This document shows positions 54,500-64,000 of a stretch of DNA of 64,000 bases, in pieces. The position numbers and the translations under genes are program-made. Source of the DNA: Thinopyrum elongatum (taxonomy: Eukaryota > Streptophyta > Magnoliopsida > Poales > Poaceae); assembly GCA_011799875.1 (NCBI GenBank), contig CM022303.1, positions 727,091,718 through 727,155,717 of the forward strand, read 5' to 3'. Positions within the stretch are counted from its first letter, which is position 1. Each line of letters starts with the position of its first letter. Under the pieces are notes generated by a model. It was given only the letters and a program-made list of their open reading frames with translations. It was not told where the DNA came from and did not search any database.

Positions 54500-56099
54500 T
54501 CTCTACTCCTAATGTCTGAGTTGGTGAATAGTCTCCACGGTTTATTTTCGCTGGTTTATTTTCGTCTCTCTTCCCACCACCCCCTCCCACCCTGGTCCAT
54601 CGGTTTATTTTTCTCTCCACTCTTTATTACAACCAGAACTTTCCTAACGTATAACAAATCATGGATCTAACTTTCTTAAGTTATGCAAATCAATCGATCC
54701 CTTTTATTGGTGCAATTTATTTTAGAAAACAAATAATAGATTTTAATCTAACTTTCCTAACTTATCCAAATCAATCGATTTCTCTCATTAGTGAAATTTG
54801 TTTTAGGAAACAAATAACAAACACATCACAAACTTTCCTCCCAATAAATAGTTTCTTAACATTTGCAAACTTTCCTAATCAGACACGTCACAAACGGGCA
54901 GGTACTGATATCACCTTACCAAGCAATAAAACCCCATTTGCATAGAAATCAGTTCAAAATCCTAACTTTCCTAAATTCTTACCTTTCCTTGATAACAACC
55001 AATATTTCCTATATTTTCCACCTATTGAAGGAAATCACCCCTCCATCGATATTAGCATTTTTTTCAGAATGAGATCTCCGGGTTATGATTTTTTTGCGAT
55101 TCTTTCCAATTGTGATCTCTCCTTCCGCTCCGGCTCCTTCTCGCATAAACACCTCCACCACAGCCAGCTGACGCAGCCCCAGACCTCCTGCCTCTCCACA
55201 CCTTCTCCGCCACCTCCTCCTCGTACTCCATTGACTATCCCTCCGCCACGTTTGTCCACGGCGGTGTCGAGGGCATGGCGTAGCAGCGTACCAGCGGTAG
55301 AGCAGCGCACAACAGCAGGAAGCAGCACGCAGCAGGCGAGGCGAGCGGCCGACGGTGGAGGGCAGAGATGCGGCCGGCGTGGCTGAGGGGGCGACCGGCA
55401 GCAGATGGCCGCGGCAGGAGGCGGCGCGAGGCAGGGGGCGCGACAGTGGGGCGAGTGAAGGGATAGGCGGCAGCAGGCGGGGCGAGCGCAGCCAGCGAGG
55501 GTGTGGCGCGCGGCCAGGGTGTGCGTCGCGCGGGGCACAGTGGTGCGGTGGCTGCGGCGAGGGCGACGGCAACGGCGGGCGCGACCGACACGGTGTGGCA
55601 CGGGCGTGGGCATAGAGAGGGAGTGGCCCGACGGGCGCGGAAGAAGTGCGGCAGGCTCGGGCATGGGCGCGCACAGGAGCGGGCATGTGCCATGGGGTCA
55701 ATCCGAGGAGCTCGGTGGCTACCCTGCAACGGCCATGGCGGACGGCAGTTCTCGGCCACGGCGAAATACCTAACGAGAGCAAACGAGAGGGAAAACAGGG
55801 GAAAGGCAAGAGGAGATCACAGCGGTGTCAATGCGTGCCCTAGGGGAAGACAGGGGAGCTCGGGGCGGCGCGGATTGAACGGCAATGTTGCGGTGGCCGA
55901 AGGTTGAGTAAGACGGCAGCGACGTTGATGCAGGGGTGTTAGACTTGATCTTGTTGGCGCAGACGAAGTAGCGGAGGCGTTCGGTCATGGCGGCACTGTT
56001 TCTCGTTTTTAACACTGTTTTCTATTTATTCTTATCAACTAAATGATTTTTGTTAATTGTGAAACTATGCACACAATTCGAGCACTAGGTGGCACAAAA

Positions 56100-56416
56100 G
56101 TTTGGGGCCAAAAGGAAATACATAAAATTAGGTTTATATTTAATTGGTTATTTTAACTACTGTTGGACCTCTTATTAATTTGATAAGATTTAATTGTTGG
56201 GTCAAATAATGTTGGGCTCAACATGACAAAGATCAGTGGAATTTATAGAATATGGTGAACATTTTAGTTTTACTGTTTGACAAAATAATTTATTTGACTT
56301 TATTTTAAATTTGAAATGGGCTTTGATTTTTATCAAGTGGCAGTTTGGCTTAGCAAGCCTGATGACATGGCATCATTAGGGGGAGGTCACTGTAGCTAAT
56401 GACTGGAGGTGTTACA
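56100..56416 (-). repeat. Gypsy-like LTR fragment inside the Helitron
   Basis: The plus-strand right end is GGAGGTGTTACA, the complement of a TGTAACACCTCC LTR start. The preceding AT-rich sequence contains GTTGGGCTCAACATGAC. There is no adjacent polypurine tract or partner LTR, so it is a fragment. Confidence 0.4.
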
Positions 56417-56753
56417 TAATCTTCCCATTTCTGAAATTTCAATGTTAAATGATTGGGGAATATATCACACTATCCATTAGTTCAGTCAAGCTCACCACAA
56501 GTCCACACATTATTGCCAATTGAGTAAGTCTTATTGGCGGGGAGAATAGGCTGGGGTAGTGAGATGTGAGTGTGAGCATTGTGCCGGGCAGTGATTGAGT
56601 GAATTGCTTATCTTTTAATATAAGAAGAAAAGGAGTCGCTATTTGTTTTTTTAGCGAAAAGCGGTTGTTTGATATGAGAGAGGTCACATACTTTTTTATA
56701 GTTACTCGGCAATTGCCTGCGCGTTGCAACGGGGGCACACATATTCTATAGGA

Positions 56754-56882
56754 GTATTTAGATTGATCAAGTTTCTATCTGGTCTTACTTCCTGTAAGGA
56801 TTTTCCAAAATTATGGATGAGTATTTAGATGATGAAGTTTCTATCTGGTATCACTTCCTGTGAGGATATCCCAAAATTACCA
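56754..56882. repeat. 67-bp tandem duplication
   Basis: GTATTTAGAT with AAGTTTCTATCTGGT and ACTTCCTGT starts at 56754 and again at 56821. The second copy differs at a few bases. Confidence 0.75.
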
Positions 56883-58520
56883 GATCTAATATTATTTTAG
56901 CATGGCCTTTGGTAGTTCATGTGCACGCATTTTAGTGTATGACCCAATCTCATATTTTCTTCAAATTTATAGTGAAATGATGTTTCAAGTCAAGGTTGTT
57001 CCATATTGAGCTACCTTGCGAAAAATATGCATAATGATTGTGTTTCTGACGAGCTGGAACAGATGCACGATTGTACATGTACCGAATAAATCATGATGCA
57101 GGACTGCTTGGGGTTGTTTTTAGGGCACATAGTCTTGGCGTGGGGACCTTTTCGTATGTTCTATACTAAGAATTTTTTATCTTATGTTCTGTACTAAGTT
57201 GCTTTTATAACTTGTGTGCTTATTTCACTAATGCATGCAGGAGTATCAAACAATGATGGTGTGTTCTGTATACGATTTTTTTTTCAAATTTTATAGTTTT
57301 TGAAGATTTAGCATTTTCCACCCGATGCACCCGGCTAGCTAGACGCCCACCATTTTTGAACGTGTCAAGACTTTTGGATCAAGCAACTTCATATGTGTAT
57401 CAGTTCTAAAATGTTATGTTTGTATTTTGGTACTACAAAAATTAACATACAACTTTAGCAAGTACACACTTATATCTTGATTCAAAAATAGACGGGTACC
57501 TACTTCATATATTTACGTAAATTCCTTATATTGGGTTTATGTACATGTGCCATCATGGTCTATAAGCATTTGTACTAATATATAATGTTTCATGTGAGAA
57601 GGTTGTGGACGTGCATGTTTGATGGAATTTGAGCATTGAGGAATGTATTGGCATCCCTTTATAACTACACTTGCATCACATAGTGAAATATGGGAGAACG
57701 TACATCATTCACAAGCAACGTAGTGGATTAAGGAAATTAGTGTGAATAAGTAGAATTTATTGATTGATGTGTACATTTGGATAACACATGTAGCATGGCA
57801 ATGTCATACTCCAACTTGAATGAAATTTGTGATAACATCGATCCCAGTATATAGTGCCTTGGAAATCAATTGATGATCCCAATATTATGTATGGTGGATA
57901 TAGTGGGTAGAGGAAGGTTGACAATGCCGCACAATGTGGCAATGAATCAGGAGACAACAGATCTACCTTACTGGCTAGGGGGGCGTCATGTGCGGCGCAC
58001 GTCTCCTTCCCCTTGATGGGGGTGGCGGATCGACATAGACACGGGGGGAGGGGATCAGGGCGGTTGGTGGGGGACTCCTCCTTGGCGAACCGTTGGGAAG
58101 TACGGTGTGAAAGAGAGGGCGCCATGGCAAAGATGAGGTGGCGCCATCCAGTTTTAAAGGGAGGGCTCCGGTGAGAAATGTCCATCTATGGCGAGAAACC
58201 GAGTGGAAAAAGGAGGATCTGGCAGGAAAAGGGAAGGTTGCGTCGTGGAGTAAGGTTTTTGTGTTGAGCCCGTGTGTTGGAGATCACATGACAGATAGTT
58301 CGGACAATCACATTTCCCGCCAACACATGGTGTGGATTTGAGGGAGCTCGGACTGTGTAGATGGTTGAATTTTGAAGAGCCTGCTGGACGCCCGTTTGAT
58401 GTCCAAACACACGCGGACTTATGAGAAAGAAATGAGCTTCGATCTTGAAGAGATCTTAATAATTTGTTTGACTCATTTACATGCACTATAGCCCGTAGCA
58501 ACGCACGGGCATTCTACTAG

Positions 58521-60226
58521 TAAGAAGAGAGTAGTAGTATGACTAAGGATGAGTAGGCTGATTAATCATAGTATAATCAAGCAAAGAAACGCCCCTCCCC
58601 TCCCCTCCCCCGCTTACTTTTTTTTTTCTTTCATTTTCTTCGGTCGTGAAGAAAACTAACCTATTCCACTCGTCGCCCGTCGCGTCACCTGCGTGCAGGA
58701 GCTGCTTGATCGCCTCCATCGTCGCCCCTCCACGCGCTGGAGCTCTGCGAGAGCTGCCATCACCCCCTCCACACACACGAGAACAACAGGCATTGACGCC
58801 ACATCCACACAGACAAACCACGCGAGAGCTGCCATCACCCCCTCCACGCGCACCATCGACGAGGTGCTGGTGGCGAAAAGCTTCGGAGCTTTGGAGCAAG
58901 CCCATATGTGAATAGTGCAGACGGATCGACGCACGCAATTGATGTGCAGGACGTTCTTGAAGGGACGAGGTGGGGGGGGGGGCGGGTTTGGTTGCCCTCC
59001 CCCCGCCCCAACGAATTCATTTTACTCGGTAACGATTAGCAGGTCTTTAGACCGGAGAAACATCGAAGTAGGATAAAAACGAAGGCAAACTGCAAAAAAA
59101 AAGTGATAAAACAAAGGCGTAAAGTGGAGTACTTCTGGAAGCCATCTTTTTATCGTTATTTTTGTAAAATCTAATAGATGTCTGTCTGGAAAAAGATGGA
59201 CACGAAGCTTTTAGTAAACACATGGAATCAAATTCGGAACACACATGAATTAGAAGAAAAATCAGAAAACACAGAGTACAAAATGTAGACATTAGCATGA
59301 AAAGTTGTTTTTCTAAGAATAAGGGGAACGCTCTTTTGAACTAAAGGACCAAGACCTTCAACCGGGTCATCCCATTCAATTTGCAGACGTACAAAGAAAA
59401 AAAAAATATAGCATGGGTTGACTAGATTCGGAATTCTTGTTGAAAGTTATTGAATGATTTTCCAATCTTTTTATTAATCTATTCCTGCTTTTTCTGATCC
59501 AGTTTCGATTATTCTCCTCGATAGATTCTATCGAATTCACGTCGGCTTGAAATTTTCCATCCGTAGTTTTGATTCTTCTCTTTTTTTCCTTCATGGTGGC
59601 AAGCAGCGAAAACACTCGCTTGCACATCCGCTTAATTAAATTGATCATTTCCATATTCGTACTGAGCAGCATTCAAATCCATGTCAGCGGTACTCCCTGC
59701 ATTTCTTTTTTACTTCGCATATAAGATCTGCGTGAAGTCAAACCACGCAAAGTTTGACCGATTTTATACTACAAAATATCAATATCTACAACACTGAAGT
59801 TATACGATATGAATATTAACTTCAAGGTGCATCTAATGGTATTTATTTCAAATTATGAATGTTGATACTTTTTTCATGTAAAGTTGGTCAAACTTCACAA
59901 ATTTTGACTGTAAATTTTATACGCGGACTAAAAAGAAACAGAGGGAGTAGTTTGAAACAAATTTAATTTATATAGTATTTTTTTGTAAGGAGAACTCAAA
60001 TTTCCATTTGTTTCACACTACCGCTGGGCCTGGAGCCCGTGACGGGCACAGAAGACGGCCCAGCCCGCACGCCAAAACATCCGAGGCACTGAAGGCCAGC
60101 GCGCACCCCCACGTCTTCCTCTTCTTCCTCCCGAAGCGAATCGAACCACGCGGCGAGTCGAGCAGAGGAGAAAAAAAAAATCCCCGAAACCCTAGCCCGC
60201 TTCCCCGGCGCCGGAGCCAGGCCGGG
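58521..60226. other. Upstream region of the CCDC12-like gene
   Basis: It contains a 72-bp-spaced direct repeat of CGAGAGCTGCCATCACCCCC (58749 and 58822), a G run near 58972-58982, a Stowaway-type MITE (59691-59949) and probable promoter and leader (60000-60226). Arg/Ser/Pro-rich frames at 58543-58938 show no domain and I do not call a gene there. Confidence 0.45.
59691..59949. mobile_element. Stowaway-type MITE upstream of the CCDC12-like gene
   Basis: TA-flanked, with ends CTCCCTGCATTTCTTTTTTA and AAAAGAAACAGAGGGAG. The inner arms AAAGTTTGACC and GGTCAAACTT are also inverted. Confidence 0.8.
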
Positions 60227-62695
60227 ATGGGCGCCGAGGAGGACGCCGCCGCCCGCCGCGAGCGCCTCAAGGCCCTCCGCGCCGCCAAGGAGCTCCTCTC
60301 CACCCCCGACGGCGCCGCCCCCGCGCCCGCCGCCGCTCCCGACGCGGACCAGCAGTACGTTCTCCTCCTCCCCTCACTTCTCCCTTCTCCTCCGCCCGCT
60401 CTTGTGCCGTAAGTAGCTGCGACGGCTCCGCCTCTCGGCTTTCTAGTGTAATATTTTGCTATAGCGGGAGTGAACTGAAGCTAGGTTGGTGCTTATTTGT
60501 TTGTACTCCAATGTTGGTTGGTATGTGGTGGGTAGGAGAAGCCCATCGTATCATAGCTGGGAATGCTTGCGCCCCTCGAAAAAAAGGTTGAGAATGCTCT
60601 GGGAGCATTCAATTTGGAGCATTTGGCAGGATTGGGCGCTGCAGAATTCGTGCCGGTTCTAGCTGGCCGCTTAGAGTTTTTGTTTACAGAAAATTGAGTC
60701 AGTGTGTGGGCCAGCAGATTCGAACCCCTAGGACCAGGAGTAGGACCCGTAGTCACTCGCCTGCGCTACAGGGTCTGCAATTACCCACTAGCAGGAAACC
60801 TGAACGAAGATGGATGAGAGCTTATGACCTTATATGCATTTGGAGGATGCCCTCGCATAAGCTTTTTGCGGAGAACTCCGTGTCCTGTTAAACATTTGCT
60901 CCGATGACCCCTTCTGGATTTTGGTTGCATTGGTTTGATTCATTGATCTTTACCTATCAAATTGAGACAACTTCCATCATTATTATTAGTGTGCTAGTTC
61001 ATACCAAAATCCACAAGGTTTAAATTAATTATCATTAGGATTTGATGGGTTTGTGCCATCTGTGTCCACTCACTGTACGTGTAGATATGACAATGACCTG
61101 AATGCTCGAACATTTATCTGAAAGTAATTCATGTTATCCAAATTTCAAATGTACTGCTGACGTCTCAGTTCTGTGGTGCCAGAGCAAGGTCTTTGTTCGT
61201 TGAATACATATTCAAGCATTAGATGTTAAGCCATATATAAATGCAGGATAGTGAGTGCAAACTAATCGCCATAAATTTATATGACAATATATCTCATCGT
61301 GGGCTCCTGCAACTTAACCTGATGTTGTACTCCTAACACTATCTGGGTTTGAATTTGAACTAGAATGTTATTGTGCTGCTCCTCAGGACGTACTAGTACT
61401 AGCTAGAGGACTGAACCATGAGAACAATGTATGCATTTAGGAAAAGTAATTTTGTATTGTCTGTATCAGTGAACCTATGGTGAATTTCATGTTCATTGGC
61501 TGCATTAGGAATGGTGAACATGGGATGACAGAAGAACAGGTGGACCAACCAGAATTGCCAGGTCCTGTGGATGCACCCGAGGATGCTTCCAAGGAGAACG
61601 TTAGCCCCACTAAGGAATCTGATGAGGTTGAAGACAATGGGTAAGTAATTGAACAGACGACTTCTACGTACTAGCTTTCTTGAGTGCCTTCTGTATTTTA
61701 CATATATGTTCTGTGTATAATAATTGGCCGAATCCCTTTATGTTATTTTTAGTGAAATCTGAAATCTCCATTCGCACCTGACTGAAAATCTGAATTCGTT
61801 CCTGTTGTTGCACAGTTATATGCTTGCCATTCTTGTAAAAGCTGAATTTTGGTTACACAGCAATGCCTTGTTATTCTTATATAAATAAAAGCTGAATTTG
61901 ATTTACACAGCAATCCCTTGCCATGTATAATCTCACATTATATACTTTGTACAATCAGTTTACTTGTCAGATTGTTGAGATAGCATTCCTGACTTCTGTT
62001 AAGCAGTCAATGGGTTGTCGATTATAAAATCATAAATTCTTAGTGCCAGGTGTCCTGATTTTTTTCAAGTATACGCAAACCCTTCGTCCGTGGTGTGAAA
62101 TGTTTATGGGATTAATTGATGACCTGTAGCATACTTGATTCTATTAATGGTGAACGTATCATTGTTCACAAGTATGTAATCTTTCTGATGCAGGGAGGTA
62201 CCACTGAAGTTCAGAAACTACCTTCCTCATGATGAGCGGCTCTGAGGTGGCAAGGTGGCTCCTCTGTCTCTTCCCAAGTTTGAAGATCCGATCGCTGCTG
62301 ATGCCGCTGAACCAAAGCAGCTGGAGGTAACATTTCTGGATCCACCATATCCATACCTTCACGTTTCTGTGACATCCTTGCATCTTTCACGGGGCAAAAC
62401 TAACCATATTTATCTGCAGAACCCCTTCGGGAACATCGCTCCAAAGAACCCGAACTGGGACCTGAAACGGGACGTGCAGAAGAGGATCGACAAGCTGGAG
62501 AAGCGCACTCAGAAAGCTCTGGCGGAGATTGCATGTGAGTAGTAACTGGTAGATGTTTGGTTCAGTTAGTTTTATGCTCAATTTCCTGTTGCGCATTCAC
62601 TTACTGCTCATGTTGAACCGCTCTGTTCCTGCGCAGTGGAGCAGCAAAAGGAGAAAGAGGCACTCGAAGAGGGAAGCGATGCAGCTCAAGAGTGA
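60227..62695 (+). CDS. CCDC12 / cwf18-like spliceosomal protein gene, TGA at codon 104
   Basis: Exons 60227-60354, 61509-61640, 62194-62326, 62420-62534 and 62637-62695 have GT/AG junctions and matching phases, joining to 189 codons. CCDC12/cwf18 proteins are associated with the spliceosome. The N-terminal helix ARRERLKALRAAKELL, the core VPLKFRNYLPHDERL, GKVAPLSLPKFEDP and the C-terminal coiled coil NPNWDLKRDVQKRIDKLEKR with TQKALAEI follow the family order. In exon 3 codon 104 is TGA (62243-62245), where relatives have a coding residue between DERL and GGK. Everything downstream remains in frame and conserved. It is a nonsense allele, a very young pseudogene or a base-call error. As read, the product would end at residue 103 without the coiled coil. 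Confidence 0.85.
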
Positions 62696-62951
62696 CGTGT
62701 TACTGGTGCCAGCACAAATGTTTGTGTAGAACAGAGGAAGCAGCTAGCTGAAGTCAAACATTGATGTATTTGTAATGCACGGTGTGGGCTGAGGACGAAT
62801 GTATGGAAATTGTAGTCATGTGCTCACATGATCCATGGATAATGCCTTTTCAGTTCAGTATCTAGAATTTTGAGTTCTAGTGATGGTTAGTGTCTTATGT
62901 TTTAGTGATCAAATTGACTATGATCCCCTTCATGAATGTGGACCATATATA

Positions 62952-63366
62952 GGCCCTGTTTGTTTCAGCTTTGAGAGCAGTTTTTGGACTGGAAAAAGCT
63001 GAAACTGAAACAAACAACTATTTTAGAACAGTTGTGGAACCACAACCCAAAACTGTTTCGGGGTATTTTCAGTGTAACAGCCCAAAGCACGTCTCGGGGT
63101 ACTTCACAGTCAAAGCTGTTTCCCTAACCCCTCTGTTTTTGGCGTTTGGTCGTAATTATGTCATAAATGGCGCCGCATGCACGACCTATCTCTCCCTTCG
63201 CCCCCTCTCCTGAAACATAGCGTTTTCACCAACCCACAGTCGTTTCCACAGCTACGTTGCCAAACAGCTAACCTTCACTGCAGCTGTTTCCTCAGCACAA
63301 CAGTTTTGCCAGCACAACAAGTTCACAGCTGAATCTGTCGAAACTGAAGCCCAAACAAACACAGCC
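62952..63366. mobile_element. hAT-like MITE
   Basis: The left end GGCCCTGTTTGTTTCAGCTT is mirrored by the right end AAACTGAAGCCCAAACAAAC then ACAGCC. The interior is rich in CAGCTGTTT/AAACAGCT motifs. It starts 257 bp after the CCDC12-like stop codon. The target duplication is unclear, so the superfamily is a guess from the ends. Confidence 0.65.
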
Positions 63367-63510
63367 ATAGCCATGGACTTGCCATGCTTACTTTGCCATT
63401 GCCCATTGCACAGGTGATGAACTTTGCTGTGTCTCAATCTGTTCCAGATGCTTGCAGATTTGGATGTTTTGGGCTTGGGCTGGGCATGTGTGGCAAATAT
63501 ATATAGAAGT

Positions 63511-63885
63511 TGTTAGAGTTGTGTTGAATATTGTGTACAATATAGGTTGCTGGTTGACTCTAAGTAGTATTGTGTTTAGATAGGATATGGAGTCGTGTCC
63601 TAATAGGACACTTGTATCCTAGGCCTCTCATATATAGTGGGGGTAGAACACGATGTAACCTATGCCAACATAATAGCACAGGAACGCAGGGGAAGCCGGT
63701 GGCATGTGCCGGCGTTCAGGGCGACCGGGTGCGGTATTGTAGAGGTGTCATGGGGAGGAGCGCCCATAGTCAGACCCCGGCGATGTAGCCATATCGATGA
63801 ACCTCGTTAACAAATCTCGGTGTCGTGCTCGTGTGATTGCTTGGTCCTCAAATGATCGACGATATGCCTCGGATTTATTCTAACA
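63511..63885 (+). repeat. Ty1/copia-type 5' LTR
   Basis: This 375-bp LTR runs from TGTTAGAGTTGTG to TTATTCTAACA with an inverted TGTTAGA/TCTAACA terminus. It contains a TATA-like CATATATAGTGG (63630) followed by the probable transcription start and GTAACC. A primer binding site follows directly. Confidence 0.85.
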
Positions 63886-64000
63886 AATGGTATCATGAGC
63901 TAGGTTGTTTGGAGGCGCGTTGCGTTGATCTAGAGGAAGAATCGTCTGGTGCAAAGACGACATGCAGAAGAGGCTGATCGAAAAGGAGCTCTTCCATGGA
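63886..64000 (+). mobile_element. Start of the copia internal region with primer binding site
   Basis: TGGTATCATGAGC (63888-63900) is a tRNA-iMet type primer site with a one- or two-base variation. The gag region begins to the right, with codon-like ATGCAGAAGAGGCTGATCG near the window edge. The element continues beyond the window. Confidence 0.75.

Larger units (their letters stand above)
54500..58520 (+). mobile_element. Helitron candidate in the divergent intergenic region
   Basis: The 5' end TCTCTACTCCTAATG (preceded by A) resembles the first Helitron's TCTCTACTACTAATA. The 3' end has the hairpin GCCCGTAGCAACGCACGGGC (58491-58510), then ATTCTA and CTAG (58517-58520), followed by T. The interior holds GC-rich DNA at 55070-55900, an LTR-like piece ending GTGTTACA at 56416, a 67-bp tandem repeat and AT-rich DNA. 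No Rep/helicase is seen. No empty site is available inside the window, so the 5' boundary is less certain than the 3' end. Confidence 0.7.

Noticed and set aside
55009..55809. 266-residue frame on the minus strand and overlapping frames on the plus strand
   Set aside because: Very GC-rich, Arg/Pro/Ala-rich in several frames at once, no domain. It is compositional and inside the Helitron candidate.

Overview
This window looks like a repeat-rich stretch of a large grass genome, most likely Triticeae (wheat, Aegilops or barley group). The evidence is the mix of repeats: a chromodomain Ty3/gypsy element with long TGTAACATCC LTRs, CACTA transposons with ACCGGGACTAAAGG subterminal repeats, Stowaway MITEs ending CTCCCTCCG, an Au-type tRNA-derived SINE, Helitrons and a copia LTR. 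The genes have plant introns and plant families (F-box/FBD, F-box/DUF295, CC-NLR, AP2). There is nothing bacterial, no CRISPR array, and no functional tRNA or rRNA gene that I can support.

Layout. 1-11280 is a rearranged minus-strand gypsy complex with three LTR blocks and one long open pol ORF but no gag. 11281-12022 is a CACTA end. 12023-14730 is low-complexity repeat with a coiled-coil coding remnant. 14777-15560 is an unrecognised coding remnant. 16057-17947 is an F-box/FBD gene broken by one stop. 18298-25006 is a minus-strand NLR pseudogene with no NB-ARC, split by a CACTA element (19044-24836) that has a clean TCA target duplication. 25492-27233 is a terminal-inverted-repeat element enclosing an AP2-like ORF. 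27511-28770 is an intact single-exon F-box/DUF295 gene. 29160-29565 is an RNase H-like remnant. 31001-38166 holds a 1.5-kb direct duplication around a truncated CACTA with a decayed TNP2 transposase. 38412-42852 is a non-autonomous Helitron. 43008-45558 is MITE, MULE-like and tandem-repeat DNA.

The right third is the gene-rich part: a small nuclear protein gene (45840-46924, +), a complete 11-exon oligopeptidase B-like serine peptidase (54271 to 48120, -, 768 aa) and a CCDC12/cwf18-like splicing factor gene (60227-62695, +). The last carries an in-frame TGA at codon 104. The peptidase and CCDC12-like genes are divergent, and the DNA between them is mostly a second Helitron candidate (54500-58520). 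The window ends in a copia 5' LTR with its primer binding site.

I found no obviously new functional system. The most interesting signals are structural. One Helitron's empty site can be read from a neighbouring tandem copy. The NLR lost its NB-ARC and then took a CACTA insertion. A PIF/Harbinger-type MITE sits at the centre of a palindrome. Several reading frames are broken only by nonsense codons. The gypsy LTRs differ mainly by single-base indels and by block replacement, which may partly reflect assembly error.
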